Shown here: piece after piece, positions 32,798-41,469 of the stretch
How the letters are laid out: every line of letters starts with the position of its first letter
Position numbering within the stretch: the stretch's first letter is position 1
Translations under genes and position numbers: made by a program
The notes under the pieces: model-generated
The model's input: the letters and a program-made list of their open reading frames with translations, nothing else
Told to the model about the DNA's origin: nothing
The model's database searches: none
Assembly (NCBI GenBank): GCA_964397755.1
Contig: CAYNJY010000001.1
Coordinates: 1-64,000 of the forward strand
Reading direction: 5' to 3'
DNA: 64,000 bases
Origin: CAYNJY01 sp964397755
GTDB lineage: Bacteria > Patescibacteriota > Microgenomatia > UBA10105 > UBA927

Positions 32798-32971
32798 ATG
32801 GCGAAAAAAAACCAACGGCTGCTCTTCGCGCTTATCTGCACTGTCTGCAAAAGTCAGAACTATATCACCGACCGCAACAAAATCAACACCGCGGAGAAAC
32901 TCAAGCTCCGCAAGTTCTGCAAGTATTGTAGAAAGCATACCGAACATAAAGAGTCGAGCAAGCTGGATTAA
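32798..32971 (+). CDS. rpmG: 50S ribosomal protein L33
   Basis: This 57-residue protein has the L33 pattern: LICTVCKSQNYITDRNK, KLKLRKFCKYC and CRKHTEHKE, with two Cys pairs that bind zinc. It lies upstream of tRNA-Trp, as in many bacteria. The 100 bases before it are AT-rich heptamer-type repeats (TTAGAAATTAGAA) without a clear ribosome-binding site. Confidence 0.93.
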   Translation: MAKKNQRLLFALICTVCKSQNYITDRNKINTAEKLKLRKFCKYCRKHTEHKESSKLD

Positions 32972-32972
32972 C

Positions 32973-33491
32973 ATGCATCGCAATACCTTCCTGCTCGTTT
33001 TGTTCCTCGCGATTTTCGCCTCACTCGTCGTGGGCGTGAATCTCGGGCGTCGGTTCCCAACTCCCCAACCGCAGACAACCAAAACAGCGGTTTCCCCCAC
33101 GTCGACACCGGTCGTGTCAGAGGGTCAAGCGCTCTCGCTTCTCGAATATCGCAACACGTACTGCGGCATTGCGTTCCGCTATCCCGGGACACTCCAGCAG
33201 ATTGAGGGCGCGACGGGAAGCGCAGTCCTCGTGAATCAAGAGAAGCCCGAAGAATCTGTTGTCGTCACCTGTCAGAAGGATATTCCCCGGCCGGCGCTTG
33301 CCCCCGAGCGGATTGAGGTAGCGACCGTTTCCGGCGTCACCGCCCGGCTCTACCACGACACCTCCGCCAAAGATGGGACCCCAATTGACACACTCATTCT
33401 CCGCCACCCCAAGACGGGACTTGATGTGTTTCTTGCCGGCTCCGGCCCCACCTTCCAAGGAATACTTTCCACTCTCAAAATTCTACAGTAA
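32973..33491 (+). CDS. Single-pass membrane-anchored protein, unknown
   Basis: This 172-residue protein has one N-terminal membrane helix (residues about 5-23), a Pro/Thr/Ser stalk (28-48) and an outer domain of about 120 residues with two Cys (TYCGIAFRYP; VVVTCQKD). The early pattern YCGIAFRYPGTL resembles the beta-rich folds of small secreted proteins in CPR genomes. Function is unknown. The start is 1 base after the rpmG stop. Confidence 0.65.
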   Translation: MHRNTFLLVLFLAIFASLVVGVNLGRRFPTPQPQTTKTAVSPTSTPVVSEGQALSLLEYRNTYCGIAFRYPGTLQQIEGATGSAVLVNQEKPEESVVVTCQKDIPRPALAPERIEVATVSGVTARLYHDTSAKDGTPIDTLILRHPKTGLDVFLAGSGPTFQGILSTLKILQ

Positions 33492-33531
33492 CAGTTTAAT
33501 AAAACGTCTAAAGCTGATAAAATAGAGTTAT

Positions 33532-33605
33532 AGGGCCATCGTTCAATGGTAGGACGGCGGTCTCCAAAACCGCTAATGGTAGTTCGACTCTACCTGGCCC
33601 TGCCA
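33532..33605 (+). tRNA. tRNA-Trp (anticodon CCA)
   Basis: This is a 74-base tRNA with acceptor AGGGCCA/TGGCCCT, anticodon loop TCCAAAA, discriminator G and an encoded CCA. It is the only tRNA in the window with CCA encoded. TAAAAT about 10 bases upstream may be its -10 box. A CCAGGTACC/GGTACCTGG hairpin (33603-33624) follows directly. Confidence 0.93.
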
Positions 33606-33624
33606 GGTACCAGTCGGTACCTGG
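33603..33624 (+). terminator. Stable hairpin at the 3' end of tRNA-Trp
   Basis: CCAGGTACC and GGTACCTGG form a perfect 9-bp stem with a 4-base loop. No U-run follows, so it may serve in 3' processing rather than termination. It uses the CCA of the tRNA as its first bases. Confidence 0.4.
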
Positions 33625-33699
33625 CCTGCCAAACTACTACTAAGGAGTTGCCCCCTTTATCATCGATGAACTCACAGCCACCCGTGATATACTCTTACT

Positions 33700-34053
33700 A
33701 TGAAACAGCCAAGAATAAAAAAGAAACCCTCCTACTCGACTCCGTTTGGACGGTATATATCGTACTTGGATAAAGCGGATACAAGCATTAAGGCACAGGA
33801 AGAGTTTGGCTCGATGCTCATTCTTTCACTCGTCGAGGAAATCGGGGAGATGGCCCGGGCGTATTTGGCTAAACACGGCCGCAAACCCACCAACGCTGCC
33901 GCCCAAGAAGACGAAACCTACGAACAGGAATTAGGCGATATTTTTGTCTCGATCCTGCGCTTTGCCCGCATCAAAAATATTGATCTGCATCGACGGGTCA
34001 TGTACTCTTTACACAAAATCTCCCGACGGAAAAATCAGCTAAAAACTCTTTGA
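33700..34053 (+). CDS. MazG-like nucleotide pyrophosphohydrolase
   Basis: This 117-residue all-alpha protein has the MazG/iMazG metal-site pattern: EEIGEMARAYL (ExxE) and, later, EQELGDIFVSILRFARIKNIDL (ExxD). Such enzymes hydrolyse nucleoside triphosphates to monophosphates and pyrophosphate and help clear damaged nucleotides. The substrate is not predictable. TATACT lies exactly 6 bases before the ATG, suggesting a leaderless transcript. It is the first gene of the block that separates tRNA-Trp from secE. Confidence 0.82.
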   Translation: MKQPRIKKKPSYSTPFGRYISYLDKADTSIKAQEEFGSMLILSLVEEIGEMARAYLAKHGRKPTNAAAQEDETYEQELGDIFVSILRFARIKNIDLHRRVMYSLHKISRRKNQLKTL

Positions 34054-34077
34054 ATTCAATTCTTGTGGTTTACCCTG

Positions 34078-35490
34078 CTAGTCTCGATGGTTTTTAAGAT
34101 GGAGGCGATCCGAAATCATCCGCAGTATCGGGACACTCAGCGATCGCACGTATGAGGAAACAAGAAGAAGCCACGCAAATACTTCGGCGACCCTTCCGGT
34201 CCGCCAGGTTTCGATAGCCGCGATGAGCCGATCTGCCGAAATAAGCTCACCGACGGTTCGCTCAAGGGCTGCGCTTGGCGGATACAACAAAAGCCGCATT
34301 GACCGGGTTATGCCGTTTCTATCCAGGATCTTCTTCAGAATATGAGCCGCTCCCTCATAAATGCGCAAGACCGGGGCATCTCTGAAAAAGCGAGAAATGG
34401 GCACTTCACACATATACCCCATACCGCCGTGTAAAAGCATCGCCTCACCGGTTGCCCACAGCGCGCTTTCACAAGCTATAAGCTTAGCTAAAGAAGCCCA
34501 CACAAACGCATCGGGCACACCTTCCTGCTCGTGTTGAGCTGCTTTCTCTACCAGGTACTGCGAGAGCCGAACCTGGCGACCAAGGACACCGAGATGTTCA
34601 CTAATGTCGGGAATTTCGATAAGCTTTCTCCCAAACTGTTCCCGCTCATTCGCGTAATTGTACGCCTCATCCCAGGCGCGTCTGGAGATGCCAGCGCCCT
34701 GAGCCGCTATCCACGTGCGAGAGTGTGCAAGCGTTGCCTCAAGCACATTCCAGCCTCCGTTCAATTCTCCAAGCACCGCATCCGCCGGCACAAAAAAATT
34801 ATCGAAAAAAATCTCAGAGAGCGGCGACCCTGGCTGACCGAGTTTTTCAAACGGCTTTGCTACTGTTACGCCCTTCGTTCCTGGGGCAATCTCGGCAATG
34901 AACGTGGTAATACCGTGCTCCCGACTCTTCTCGCTTCCGGTACGAGCAGCGAGCACAATAATCCCTGATCCGATCGCTCCCGTAATAAACCGCTTGGAAC
35001 CGTGTATCACCCATCCCTGCTGTTCCTTGTTCCACGTGGCTCGCAGTTTGATCCCTTTGGCGTCAGAGCCTATATCCGGCTCCGTCAACCCAAAACAGGC
35101 AAAAAGCTCACCATTTGCCATTCGGGAAAGATAGGTATCTTTTTGAGCTTTGCTGCCGAATCGCGCTATCGGAAAGGCGGTCAGCGAATTCTGCACTAAC
35201 ACACTCAGCGCCAACCCCGGTGACCCCCAACTCAACTCCTCCATTACCGCTGCGGCTTCCAAAGGAGAGAGTGGACTACCGCCGTAAGGCTCATTGGGTA
35301 TGTCCATTCCTAAAAAACCATAGGGAACAAGGCTCTGAAGGAATTCGCGAGGAAACGCGTTTGGCGTGTCTTCAGCTTGGGCGACAAAACGCTGGAACTC
35401 TTGGCCCGTCACAAAATGATAAACCATTTCCCGAAGTTTGTTGCGGATATCCGCAGGGGGCAGATGATCCGCCTCGGCTGCGACCACCAT
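34078..35490 (-). CDS. Acyl-CoA dehydrogenase-family flavoprotein
   Basis: This 470-residue protein has the family plan: helical N-domain, FAD-contacting middle domain (CFGLTEPDIGSDAKG near 132; GSKRFITGAIGSG near 164), and C-terminal helical bundle with GYANEREQFG-like NYANEREQFGRKL and LLHGGMGYMCE. The catalytic Glu is probably in RIYEGAAHI, near residue 377. A tail of about 70 residues follows the usual end. No other fatty-acid degradation gene is visible, and such enzymes are unexpected in CPR, so lateral transfer is likely. Confidence 0.9.
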   Translation of the reverse strand: MVVAAEADHLPPADIRNKLREMVYHFVTGQEFQRFVAQAEDTPNAFPREFLQSLVPYGFLGMDIPNEPYGGSPLSPLEAAAVMEELSWGSPGLALSVLVQNSLTAFPIARFGSKAQKDTYLSRMANGELFACFGLTEPDIGSDAKGIKLRATWNKEQQGWVIHGSKRFITGAIGSGIIVLAARTGSEKSREHGITTFIAEIAPGTKGVTVAKPFEKLGQPGSPLSEIFFDNFFVPADAVLGELNGGWNVLEATLAHSRTWIAAQGAGISRRAWDEAYNYANEREQFGRKLIEIPDISEHLGVLGRQVRLSQYLVEKAAQHEQEGVPDAFVWASLAKLIACESALWATGEAMLLHGGMGYMCEVPISRFFRDAPVLRIYEGAAHILKKILDRNGITRSMRLLLYPPSAALERTVGELISADRLIAAIETWRTGRVAEVFAWLLLVSSYVRSLSVPILRMISDRLHLKNHRD

Positions 35491-35581
35491 AGTTAGCCGC
35501 GATTATAAGGATCCAACGGGCACCAGTCAATCTTGGCTAAGCTTGACATATGGGCAATTACGCATGTAACATGGCTGCATT

Positions 35582-36292
35582 GTGGCTCAAAAAGAATCTG
35601 ATCGCAACAAAAAACGCCAGAGAAAAGCCAAGGGGGTCATCCTTGTGTTTCTCAAAAAACTGCGCGCTACCTGCGGCACGTTCGGCAAAACTGAGCAGTG
35701 GTACGGATTCATTAAAAAACACCTCACCCCGATCCTCGAAGAATATGGCGATACCCTCCCGGCCGAAATCCTAGGCCGCATCAAACAGGCGGAAAACGTC
35801 ACCGCAGAAAGCCGCGAGGCGATCGAGAGGAGCTGCCGCAATCTGGGCCGGGAGCTTGAGACCGCCGCAAAAATGCTACCCGGAGGCGGTTCAGCCTCCA
35901 CCCTCGCGGCCCTTATCGCCGCAGCTATCGCCCTAGGGGTGGCCGCTGCCTACCTTTCCCAAAAAGCGGTGACCGTGGTCATTCGAAATTCCGGCTGCGC
36001 GACCATCAATCCGGTTATCTACCTACCCGCCAATATCCCGGGTTTGTCACTCCCGAAGGACCCTATCCCCTCCGGCGGCCAGGGGGTGGCCAAGCTCCCA
36101 CCCGTCTCCTTCACCATCGACAACAGTGTGGCCAACACGGTTAAACTAGGAGCCTTGGGCATCAACCTCACCTTCAAGCTTGAGTCAGCCGGCATCGATA
36201 TCCTCTTTGATGGCACCTCCCTTTTGGGCCGAGCCACCAAGGTAAGCCTGGCCCCAAACTCCAAGCACACCCTTACCGCCCACTGCCGGTAA
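35582..36292 (+). CDS. Membrane-anchored protein with extracellular beta-rich domain, unknown
   Basis: This 236-residue protein starts at GTG 35582. A basic helical cytoplasmic part (about 1-98) is followed by one membrane helix (about 105-125) and an outer domain of about 110 residues rich in Val, Leu and Gly (VTVVIRNSGCATINPVIYL, INLTFKLESAGIDILF). The outer part resembles an LEA14-like or Ig-like beta sandwich in composition, but I cannot assign it. It precedes a metal-dependent hydrolase gene. Confidence 0.6.
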   Translation: MAQKESDRNKKRQRKAKGVILVFLKKLRATCGTFGKTEQWYGFIKKHLTPILEEYGDTLPAEILGRIKQAENVTAESREAIERSCRNLGRELETAAKMLPGGGSASTLAALIAAAIALGVAAAYLSQKAVTVVIRNSGCATINPVIYLPANIPGLSLPKDPIPSGGQGVAKLPPVSFTIDNSVANTVKLGALGINLTFKLESAGIDILFDGTSLLGRATKVSLAPNSKHTLTAHCR

Positions 36293-36355
36293 ATAGTAAT
36301 AATCTCAAGATACCCTTGCATTTCCTTTTACGTCTTGCTACTGTCTAAAGATTGT

Positions 36356-36859
36356 ATGACGACTCTTTCGCACCTTTCGCTGGGGTACCTGGTGGGCCGC
36401 TGGTTTATCAGCCGGTATCCAGAACTTGGTAACTCGCTCCCTTTTACCTACTTTGTCGCCATCGGCAGCGCCAATTTCCCCGACATCGACGTGCCCCTGT
36501 TTCGGAAAATCTCAGACCACCGTGACTCGCCGTTCCACTACCCCTTCACCTGGTGGGTCGCCTACATGACCGCCTTGGTCGGGATACTCCTGACGGGTCA
36601 CACATGGCTCCTCCCTTACGTGACACTGTCTCTCATCGGTGTCGCGTCTCACCTGCTCCTCGATACGTTTGGCGTGAATGCAGGAATCTGTTGGCTTGCG
36701 CCATTTTTCAATAAAGAGTATAGCTTTATCCGGATCAAAAGCACGCCCAAGCGCATCAGGACCTGGGTATCGCAATACCTCAACCATTGGATTATGATCC
36801 TCGAACTGGCTGTCTGGATAATTGGCGCCACCGCGTTTGTACGTTTTGGGTGGAAATAA
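36356..36859 (+). CDS. YdjM/DUF457-type membrane-bound metal-dependent hydrolase
   Basis: This 167-residue protein has about four membrane helices and the conserved acidic/His residues of the YdjM family: THLSLGYLVG-like TLSHLSLGYLVG, ANFPDIDVP, DHRDSPFHY and SHLLLDTFG. The family is predicted to be metal-dependent hydrolases acting at the membrane. A related gene lies at 37567-38112 on the other strand. The start is ATG 36356, seven codons into the longer frame. Confidence 0.78.
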   Translation: MTTLSHLSLGYLVGRWFISRYPELGNSLPFTYFVAIGSANFPDIDVPLFRKISDHRDSPFHYPFTWWVAYMTALVGILLTGHTWLLPYVTLSLIGVASHLLLDTFGVNAGICWLAPFFNKEYSFIRIKSTPKRIRTWVSQYLNHWIMILELAVWIIGATAFVRFGWK

Positions 36860-36872
36860 TGGCGCAATCAGT

Positions 36873-37649
36873 ATGAACCTTCTTTCAATCCTCTCTTTCG
36901 GATTTCTCCTGGGCCTGCGGCACGCCACCGACGCGGACCACGTCGTTGCAATTGCCACCATCGTTTCCCGTCAGAAAAAAATAAAATCTGCCACGGTCAT
37001 CGGCGCCGTGTGGGGAATCGGTCACACCCTCACGGTTTTTCTCGTCGGGGTTGCAATTATTTTCTTTCAAGTAGTCATTCCGGAGACTCTCGCGCTCTCG
37101 TTTGAATTTATCGTCGCCCTCGTCCTTATTTTCCTGGGATTGGCAAACCTCACTGGAGCGTGGAACCGGCTACTAACATTCGTTTCGGGTAAAAAACGTA
37201 TCCATGCCCATCTCCACCTTCACGACACCCCGCACGTCCACGTCCACGCCCACGAAGAACATGTTGGGGAGACACAGGGGCGACGTCAAAATCTTTTTTC
37301 ATTCATCCGTACGTACGGCACGCTGCAAATTGTGCGAGCCTTTATCGTGGGCGTCATACACGGTGTAGCCGGCTCAGCTGCTATCGCGATACTTATCCTG
37401 ACGACGATTAAAAATTCCGCGCTCGCCGTCTTCTACTTACTGATTTTCGGGTTCGGTACCGTTATCGGCATGATGCTCATGACAACCGCAATCGGGCTCC
37501 CCATCGTCGCCTCGAAGAAAAAAATCCAGTCGTTCGACCGAATTGCAACGATCGTGTCTGGGCTTATTAGTCTTCTCTTTGGGACGTACCTCGCCTACCG
37601 GATCGGAGTGGTAGACGGGCTCTTCCCCAACGCCGCCAATTGGGGTTAA
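36873..37649 (+). CDS. NicO/NiCoT-like nickel or cobalt transporter
   Basis: This 258-residue permease has the family signature LRHATDADHVVAIATIV (HX4DH in helix 1) and about six to seven membrane helices. A His-rich cytosolic loop (HAHLHLHDTPHVHVHAHEEH, residues about 110-129) is typical of Ni/Co or other transition-metal handling. The metal is not certain. It follows the YdjM-like gene by 14 bases and its 3' end overlaps the convergent gene by 83 bases. Confidence 0.88.
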   Translation: MNLLSILSFGFLLGLRHATDADHVVAIATIVSRQKKIKSATVIGAVWGIGHTLTVFLVGVAIIFFQVVIPETLALSFEFIVALVLIFLGLANLTGAWNRLLTFVSGKKRIHAHLHLHDTPHVHVHAHEEHVGETQGRRQNLFSFIRTYGTLQIVRAFIVGVIHGVAGSAAIAILILTTIKNSALAVFYLLIFGFGTVIGMMLMTTAIGLPIVASKKKIQSFDRIATIVSGLISLLFGTYLAYRIGVVDGLFPNAANWG

Positions 37650-38112
37650 TGGCACCCAGCTGGACGAAGTCGTCAAAAACATCAAACAGGTAGTGGAGGA
37701 CCATCGCGCCGAAAAGAACCACTCCCACCTCCCAATCAATTCGCGAGGAAACCAGTGACAAAAGAGTCAGGCCCAGCATGGTAAAAATATTGTGGTAGGA
37801 AAGACTGGTGTTGTGCTTGTGCCCGTTTTCGATAAAAACGGTCAGCGCCCGCCACTGACGGGATTTAAAAAATTGCTTGATACTCAACGTATAGTCGTCG
37901 CTTTTGCCGTGTCCCCAAAAATAAAGCAGGTGGTCAATGTCGGGCAAGAGCGACCCGACGACAGCGGTAGCAATCCACTTCGGATTAAACTCTCCCCACC
38001 GCTCCCGCAGAAACCACGCCCACACAAGCCCAATTAAAATATGATAAAACTCGTGCCGAGCATGCCAGATGACAAATCCCACTCCCCGCACTTTTGCAAC
38101 CACTCTGCGCAT
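37567..38112 (-). CDS. Membrane-bound metal-dependent hydrolase-like protein
   Basis: This 181-residue protein has about four membrane helices and a set of His/Asp residues as in the YdjM/LexA-binding family: ARHEFYHILIG, LLPDIDHLLYF, HKHNTSLSYH and VLHYLFDVFDD. The start is set at ATG 38112, because the longer frame adds 12 unrelated residues. Its last 27 codons overlap the convergent NicO-like gene. Confidence 0.7.
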   Translation of the reverse strand: MRRVVAKVRGVGFVIWHARHEFYHILIGLVWAWFLRERWGEFNPKWIATAVVGSLLPDIDHLLYFWGHGKSDDYTLSIKQFFKSRQWRALTVFIENGHKHNTSLSYHNIFTMLGLTLLSLVSSRIDWEVGVVLFGAMVLHYLFDVFDDFVQLGAINPNWRRWGRARLPLRSGRRGTSQRED

Positions 38113-38195
38113 AGTGTGTATGGTACGGAAAGTCAGCTGACAACTCAAGGGATGGTTTTCTTACGAAGTAACGAAGTACCTCCTGGGAGCTTCCC

Positions 38196-39080
38196 TCAAA
38201 GCTTGAGGCTTTTGAGGTAGCTCCGAAATTCGCCGTTCAGGTCTTTGTGGGCCAGGGCAAAGGCGACAACCGTCTTGAGGTACTCGAGCTTGTTGCCGGT
38301 GTCGTAGTAGCGGGCGTCGCGTATCTCGCAGGCGTACACCGGGCGTTTCTTCATCAGTTGACTAATCGCGTCCGGCAGCCACAATTCACCACCCTTCCCT
38401 AGTTTGAGATTCTCTATTATGGGGAAAATATCTGGGGTCAGTACATAGCAGCCGTGGGCGGCGAGGTTACTGGGTGCTTCCTCAACCGACGGCTTCTCAA
38501 CAAGCCGCTTGATCTGCCAGATGTTGTCTTCGACATTGGTCGCCTCCACAATCCCGTAGCGGGACAGGTCTTGCTTGGGGACTCGCACTGCGGAGATCAC
38601 CGGGTCGCCGTACTTTTCAAATACATCGATGCACTGGAGGGCACGCGGCGGTTTGGCATAGATAAACTCATCTCCCCAGATTGCGACAAACGGCTCATCT
38701 CCAATCACGTTTTTTGCACAGAGGACCGGTGTTGCGTTGCCATACGGCCCTTTTTGGCGGATGTAGATAAAATTGGCAAGGCTCGACGTGCGTTTGACTT
38801 CTACCAAAAGGTCGTCTTTGCCCTGTTCCTTGAGCATCTGGATGAGCTCATTGGGATAGTCAAAGTGATCCTCAATTGCCCGCTTGTGCCAACCGGTAAC
38901 AATGACAATATCGGTAATGCCGCTTGCGACCAGCTCCTCAACGACGTACTGGATGACCGGCTTGTCCACAATCGGCAGCATCTCTTTCGGCATCGCCTTG
39001 GTCTGAGGGAGAAACCGCGTCCCAAAACCAGCGGCCGGAATCACAGCCTTTCTAATACGAGTTGATTGAGCTTTAATCAT
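38196..39080 (-). CDS. galU: UTP-glucose-1-phosphate uridylyltransferase
   Basis: GalU makes UDP-glucose for glycolipids and surface glycans. The 294-residue protein has the nucleotide-binding start VIPAAGFGTRFLPQTKAMPKEM (cut here: AAGFGTRFLP then KEMLPIVDKP), the IWGDEF metal site, VEKPSVEEAP and a GYVLTPDIF-like CYVLTPDIF. It supplies the glycosyltransferases of this window. Its first codons are repeated in two further copies across the gap upstream (39031-39400). Confidence 0.95.
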   Translation of the reverse strand: MIKAQSTRIRKAVIPAAGFGTRFLPQTKAMPKEMLPIVDKPVIQYVVEELVASGITDIVIVTGWHKRAIEDHFDYPNELIQMLKEQGKDDLLVEVKRTSSLANFIYIRQKGPYGNATPVLCAKNVIGDEPFVAIWGDEFIYAKPPRALQCIDVFEKYGDPVISAVRVPKQDLSRYGIVEATNVEDNIWQIKRLVEKPSVEEAPSNLAAHGCYVLTPDIFPIIENLKLGKGGELWLPDAISQLMKKRPVYACEIRDARYYDTGNKLEYLKTVVAFALAHKDLNGEFRSYLKSLKL

Positions 39081-39400
39081 AAAAAGAACTTAGTAAGCTC
39101 CCAAACCCCAGCGCAATCCCGTACTCGCGCTCTTGCGAGGCACGGCCGTAGGCCCTGCGAGCAAGTAAGCGTAGTACCGGGGCAGCGGCCGGAATCACAG
39201 CCTTTCTAATACGAGTTGATTGAGCTTTAATCATAAANNNNNNNNNNNNNNNNNNNNNNNNNNNNNNNNNNNNNNNNNNNNNNNNNNNNNNNNNNNNNNN
39301 NNNNNNNNNNNNNNNNNNNNNNNNNNNNNNNNNNNNNAGCCTTTCTAATACGAGTTGATTGAGCTTTAATCATAAAAAGAACTTAGTAAGCTTCCAAACC
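39031..39400. repeat. 154-bp tandem repeat spanning the galU start, broken by a gap
   Basis: The segment that contains the galU start and upstream GC-rich hairpin recurs 154 bases later (galU ATG at 39080, copy at 39234). A third, slightly different copy appears after the 100-N gap (ATG at 39373). The third copy differs in the hairpin (ctcccaaacc against cttccaaacc, then gcgcagtcccgtag). It may be a true tandem array collapsed by the assembler or a scaffolding artefact. Confidence 0.8.
39238..39337. other. Assembly gap (100 N)
   Basis: A run of exactly 100 N within the tandem repeat upstream of galU; true length unknown. Confidence 0.99.
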
Positions 39401-39604
39401 CCAGCGCAGTCCCGTAGTCGCGACACCGTGACGCGAAGCTGTAAACTTCGGGAACGGCAAGCGTACTACTGGGGCCTGCTGGTGGAATGACGCTTCATAA
39501 AAATCTCAATGGAACAATGGGACAATGGACCAATGCTTTGTTATAACGTCTGTCCATTGTATCGGTGCTGCCAAGAGTTTGTCAATTTTGATATGATGGG
39601 AGTG

Positions 39605-41386
39605 ATGAAGCGGACCATCGCTGTCGTCATTCTCTTTCTCTTCGGATGGGTATCGTCTGAACGAGTGCTCGCGCAAGGTGCCGGAGCGACACAGAGACCG
39701 AACTCGTCCGTCACAACGACTCTCGAGCAGGTCCAGACGTTTATCGTTGACCTCGGCGCCCGGATCGGCCTCAACCTCACCGGTCTCATCCGGCACAAAA
39801 GCGGCACGACCAACGTACCGGATCTCACCCGATACGCGGCATGGCTCACTGGTGCCCAACCATTCTTCCAACCACGCCAGGTCCAAAACACCATACAGCC
39901 ATTCCAGACACCACAAACGGCAACTTCCCAATACTGCGTCACGCTCAGCCGAACGTTCCAAGGCGATACCAAAACAAAAAGCGATGTAAGCACGGTTGAA
40001 AAAACAGCTCCGATCGACTGGATTCCCGAGCTTTCCCAAAATAGTGAATACTTAAACGCGATCTTCGGGAAGAAAAAGATCGGAAACCTCACCTTCGATC
40101 GTCCCAGTCCGACCATCGAGAGCCCCGACTGCGGCCAAAGCTCAGCCGCTGGCGAGGATCAGCAAACCACAGAGGTCGGAGTCACTGATGCCGTGTTTGG
40201 CGACGCGAGCTTAGTCGATCGTGTGGTCAACGTCATCGGCCAAGCGCTCTTTGCCATCCTCTCCCGTTTCCAAGCCGCGGCAACCGCGCAAAATACCGCA
40301 ATGATTACCAAAAGCGTCCTCCTCCCTCATGAAGATGCATGGGGTTGTAGCAGCGCCGGCTGCACACAGAACGAGGCACCGAACGCGTCAAGCGACACGG
40401 TCGCAACCGGCGGCTTTACGCAAGCCTTCCTTCCGTCTGCGCTCCAACACATCGACGCTTCCTTTGGAAAAGCGAAGGAATCGCTCACCATTGGCGGACT
40501 TACCGTTGACCTCGATACGCCCTATGCCTTGACCAAGAAAGCTGAAGTTGCCTTTGACCGCACGAAATGCTCCCTGGTCCCCAAAGACATCCAGGAAACC
40601 CTCGGCCTCACGCGTGAGCAGTGCACGGCGCTTGAGCTCATTCCCGATACCAGCGACTGGGCGAACAACTGTCCGATCGATGCTATAGCACAGATGGGAA
40701 ACACCGGCGGCGATGGCGCATGCAAATTATGCAATACGCAGGCCTATACATCATCTGCAAATTTCCTAACGCCGCAAGAGAAGCAGGCATTGCCCAATGG
40801 CATTCCCCCGCTTATGCAAAAAGTATTGGAACTTGCGGGAGCCACGTTCAACGTCCCCTCCTCGGTACTTTTGGGAACGATGCTTGAGGAAGGATCGTTT
40901 AATCATTTCCCTGATTGGAAGTGGACGGATGAAACCGTACGGGAGTACAGCAATTGTACAATAAAAGATCCTATACCCCGATGCCGCGCGCTTGCAATCT
41001 CTACAACTGCCAAAGGGCCGTTTGGTATTTTAGACGCATGGTGGCAAGCAAATCAAAGCTTTCGGGAAGCGGTATTAACGGTTTTCCCTAAACGGTCGAA
41101 AGATACAATAAGCGAGTGCAATTTTGTCGATGCGGCATTCGCCGCAGCCCGCGAGTTGAGTGTAGACCAGAGCCATTACTACGTCGACCAACCACCCGTC
41201 AATACCCCGCTTCCGAACCAATGCGGTACCCAACCTGTGTATCTGGGGCGTGACAGACCAGGCTCCTGTAGCGCCTGGAGTGCAGATCGAGTAGCACTTT
41301 CCCGGCTTCAATACGCAGAGCGGTATTGCAATGACACTGTGACGCGAACGGTTAACACATTTAATGCCTTAACCTGCGGCAAGTAA
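39605..41386 (+). CDS. Secreted multi-Cys protein with lytic-transglycosylase-like C-terminus
   Basis: This 593-residue protein has a clear signal peptide (MKRTIAVVILFLFGW, cleavage near LAQ). A long unassigned region with many Cys follows. The C-terminal part (about 430-590) has features of SLT/VirB1-type lysozymes: VPSSVLLGTMLEEGSF with a candidate catalytic Glu, then KGPFGILDAW and CNFVDAAFAAARELS. That would make it a peptidoglycan-cutting enzyme, perhaps for a secretion or pilus system; this is an inference. TATGAT sits 7 bases before ATG 39605. The longer frame from 39509 lies in a repeat. Confidence 0.7.
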   Translation: MKRTIAVVILFLFGWVSSERVLAQGAGATQRPNSSVTTTLEQVQTFIVDLGARIGLNLTGLIRHKSGTTNVPDLTRYAAWLTGAQPFFQPRQVQNTIQPFQTPQTATSQYCVTLSRTFQGDTKTKSDVSTVEKTAPIDWIPELSQNSEYLNAIFGKKKIGNLTFDRPSPTIESPDCGQSSAAGEDQQTTEVGVTDAVFGDASLVDRVVNVIGQALFAILSRFQAAATAQNTAMITKSVLLPHEDAWGCSSAGCTQNEAPNASSDTVATGGFTQAFLPSALQHIDASFGKAKESLTIGGLTVDLDTPYALTKKAEVAFDRTKCSLVPKDIQETLGLTREQCTALELIPDTSDWANNCPIDAIAQMGNTGGDGACKLCNTQAYTSSANFLTPQEKQALPNGIPPLMQKVLELAGATFNVPSSVLLGTMLEEGSFNHFPDWKWTDETVREYSNCTIKDPIPRCRALAISTTAKGPFGILDAWWQANQSFREAVLTVFPKRSKDTISECNFVDAAFAAARELSVDQSHYYVDQPPVNTPLPNQCGTQPVYLGRDRPGSCSAWSADRVALSRLQYAERYCNDTVTRTVNTFNALTCGK

Positions 41387-41389
41387 TAC

Positions 41390-41418
41390 TTTACAAGTTT
41401 CCGCCACTTTGTTACTAT
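41390..41418 (+). promoter_or_regulatory. Promoter of the secE-nusG ribosomal cluster
   Basis: TTTACA (41390-41395) and TACTAT (41413-41418) are 17 bases apart, 50 bases before secE. A G-rich leader (CCCCGGGGAGGGGG) follows. Confidence 0.6.
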
Positions 41419-41469
41419 ACCAACACGCACCCCGGGGAGGGGGCTTTTGTTAGGCTGACGAGGCGGACA

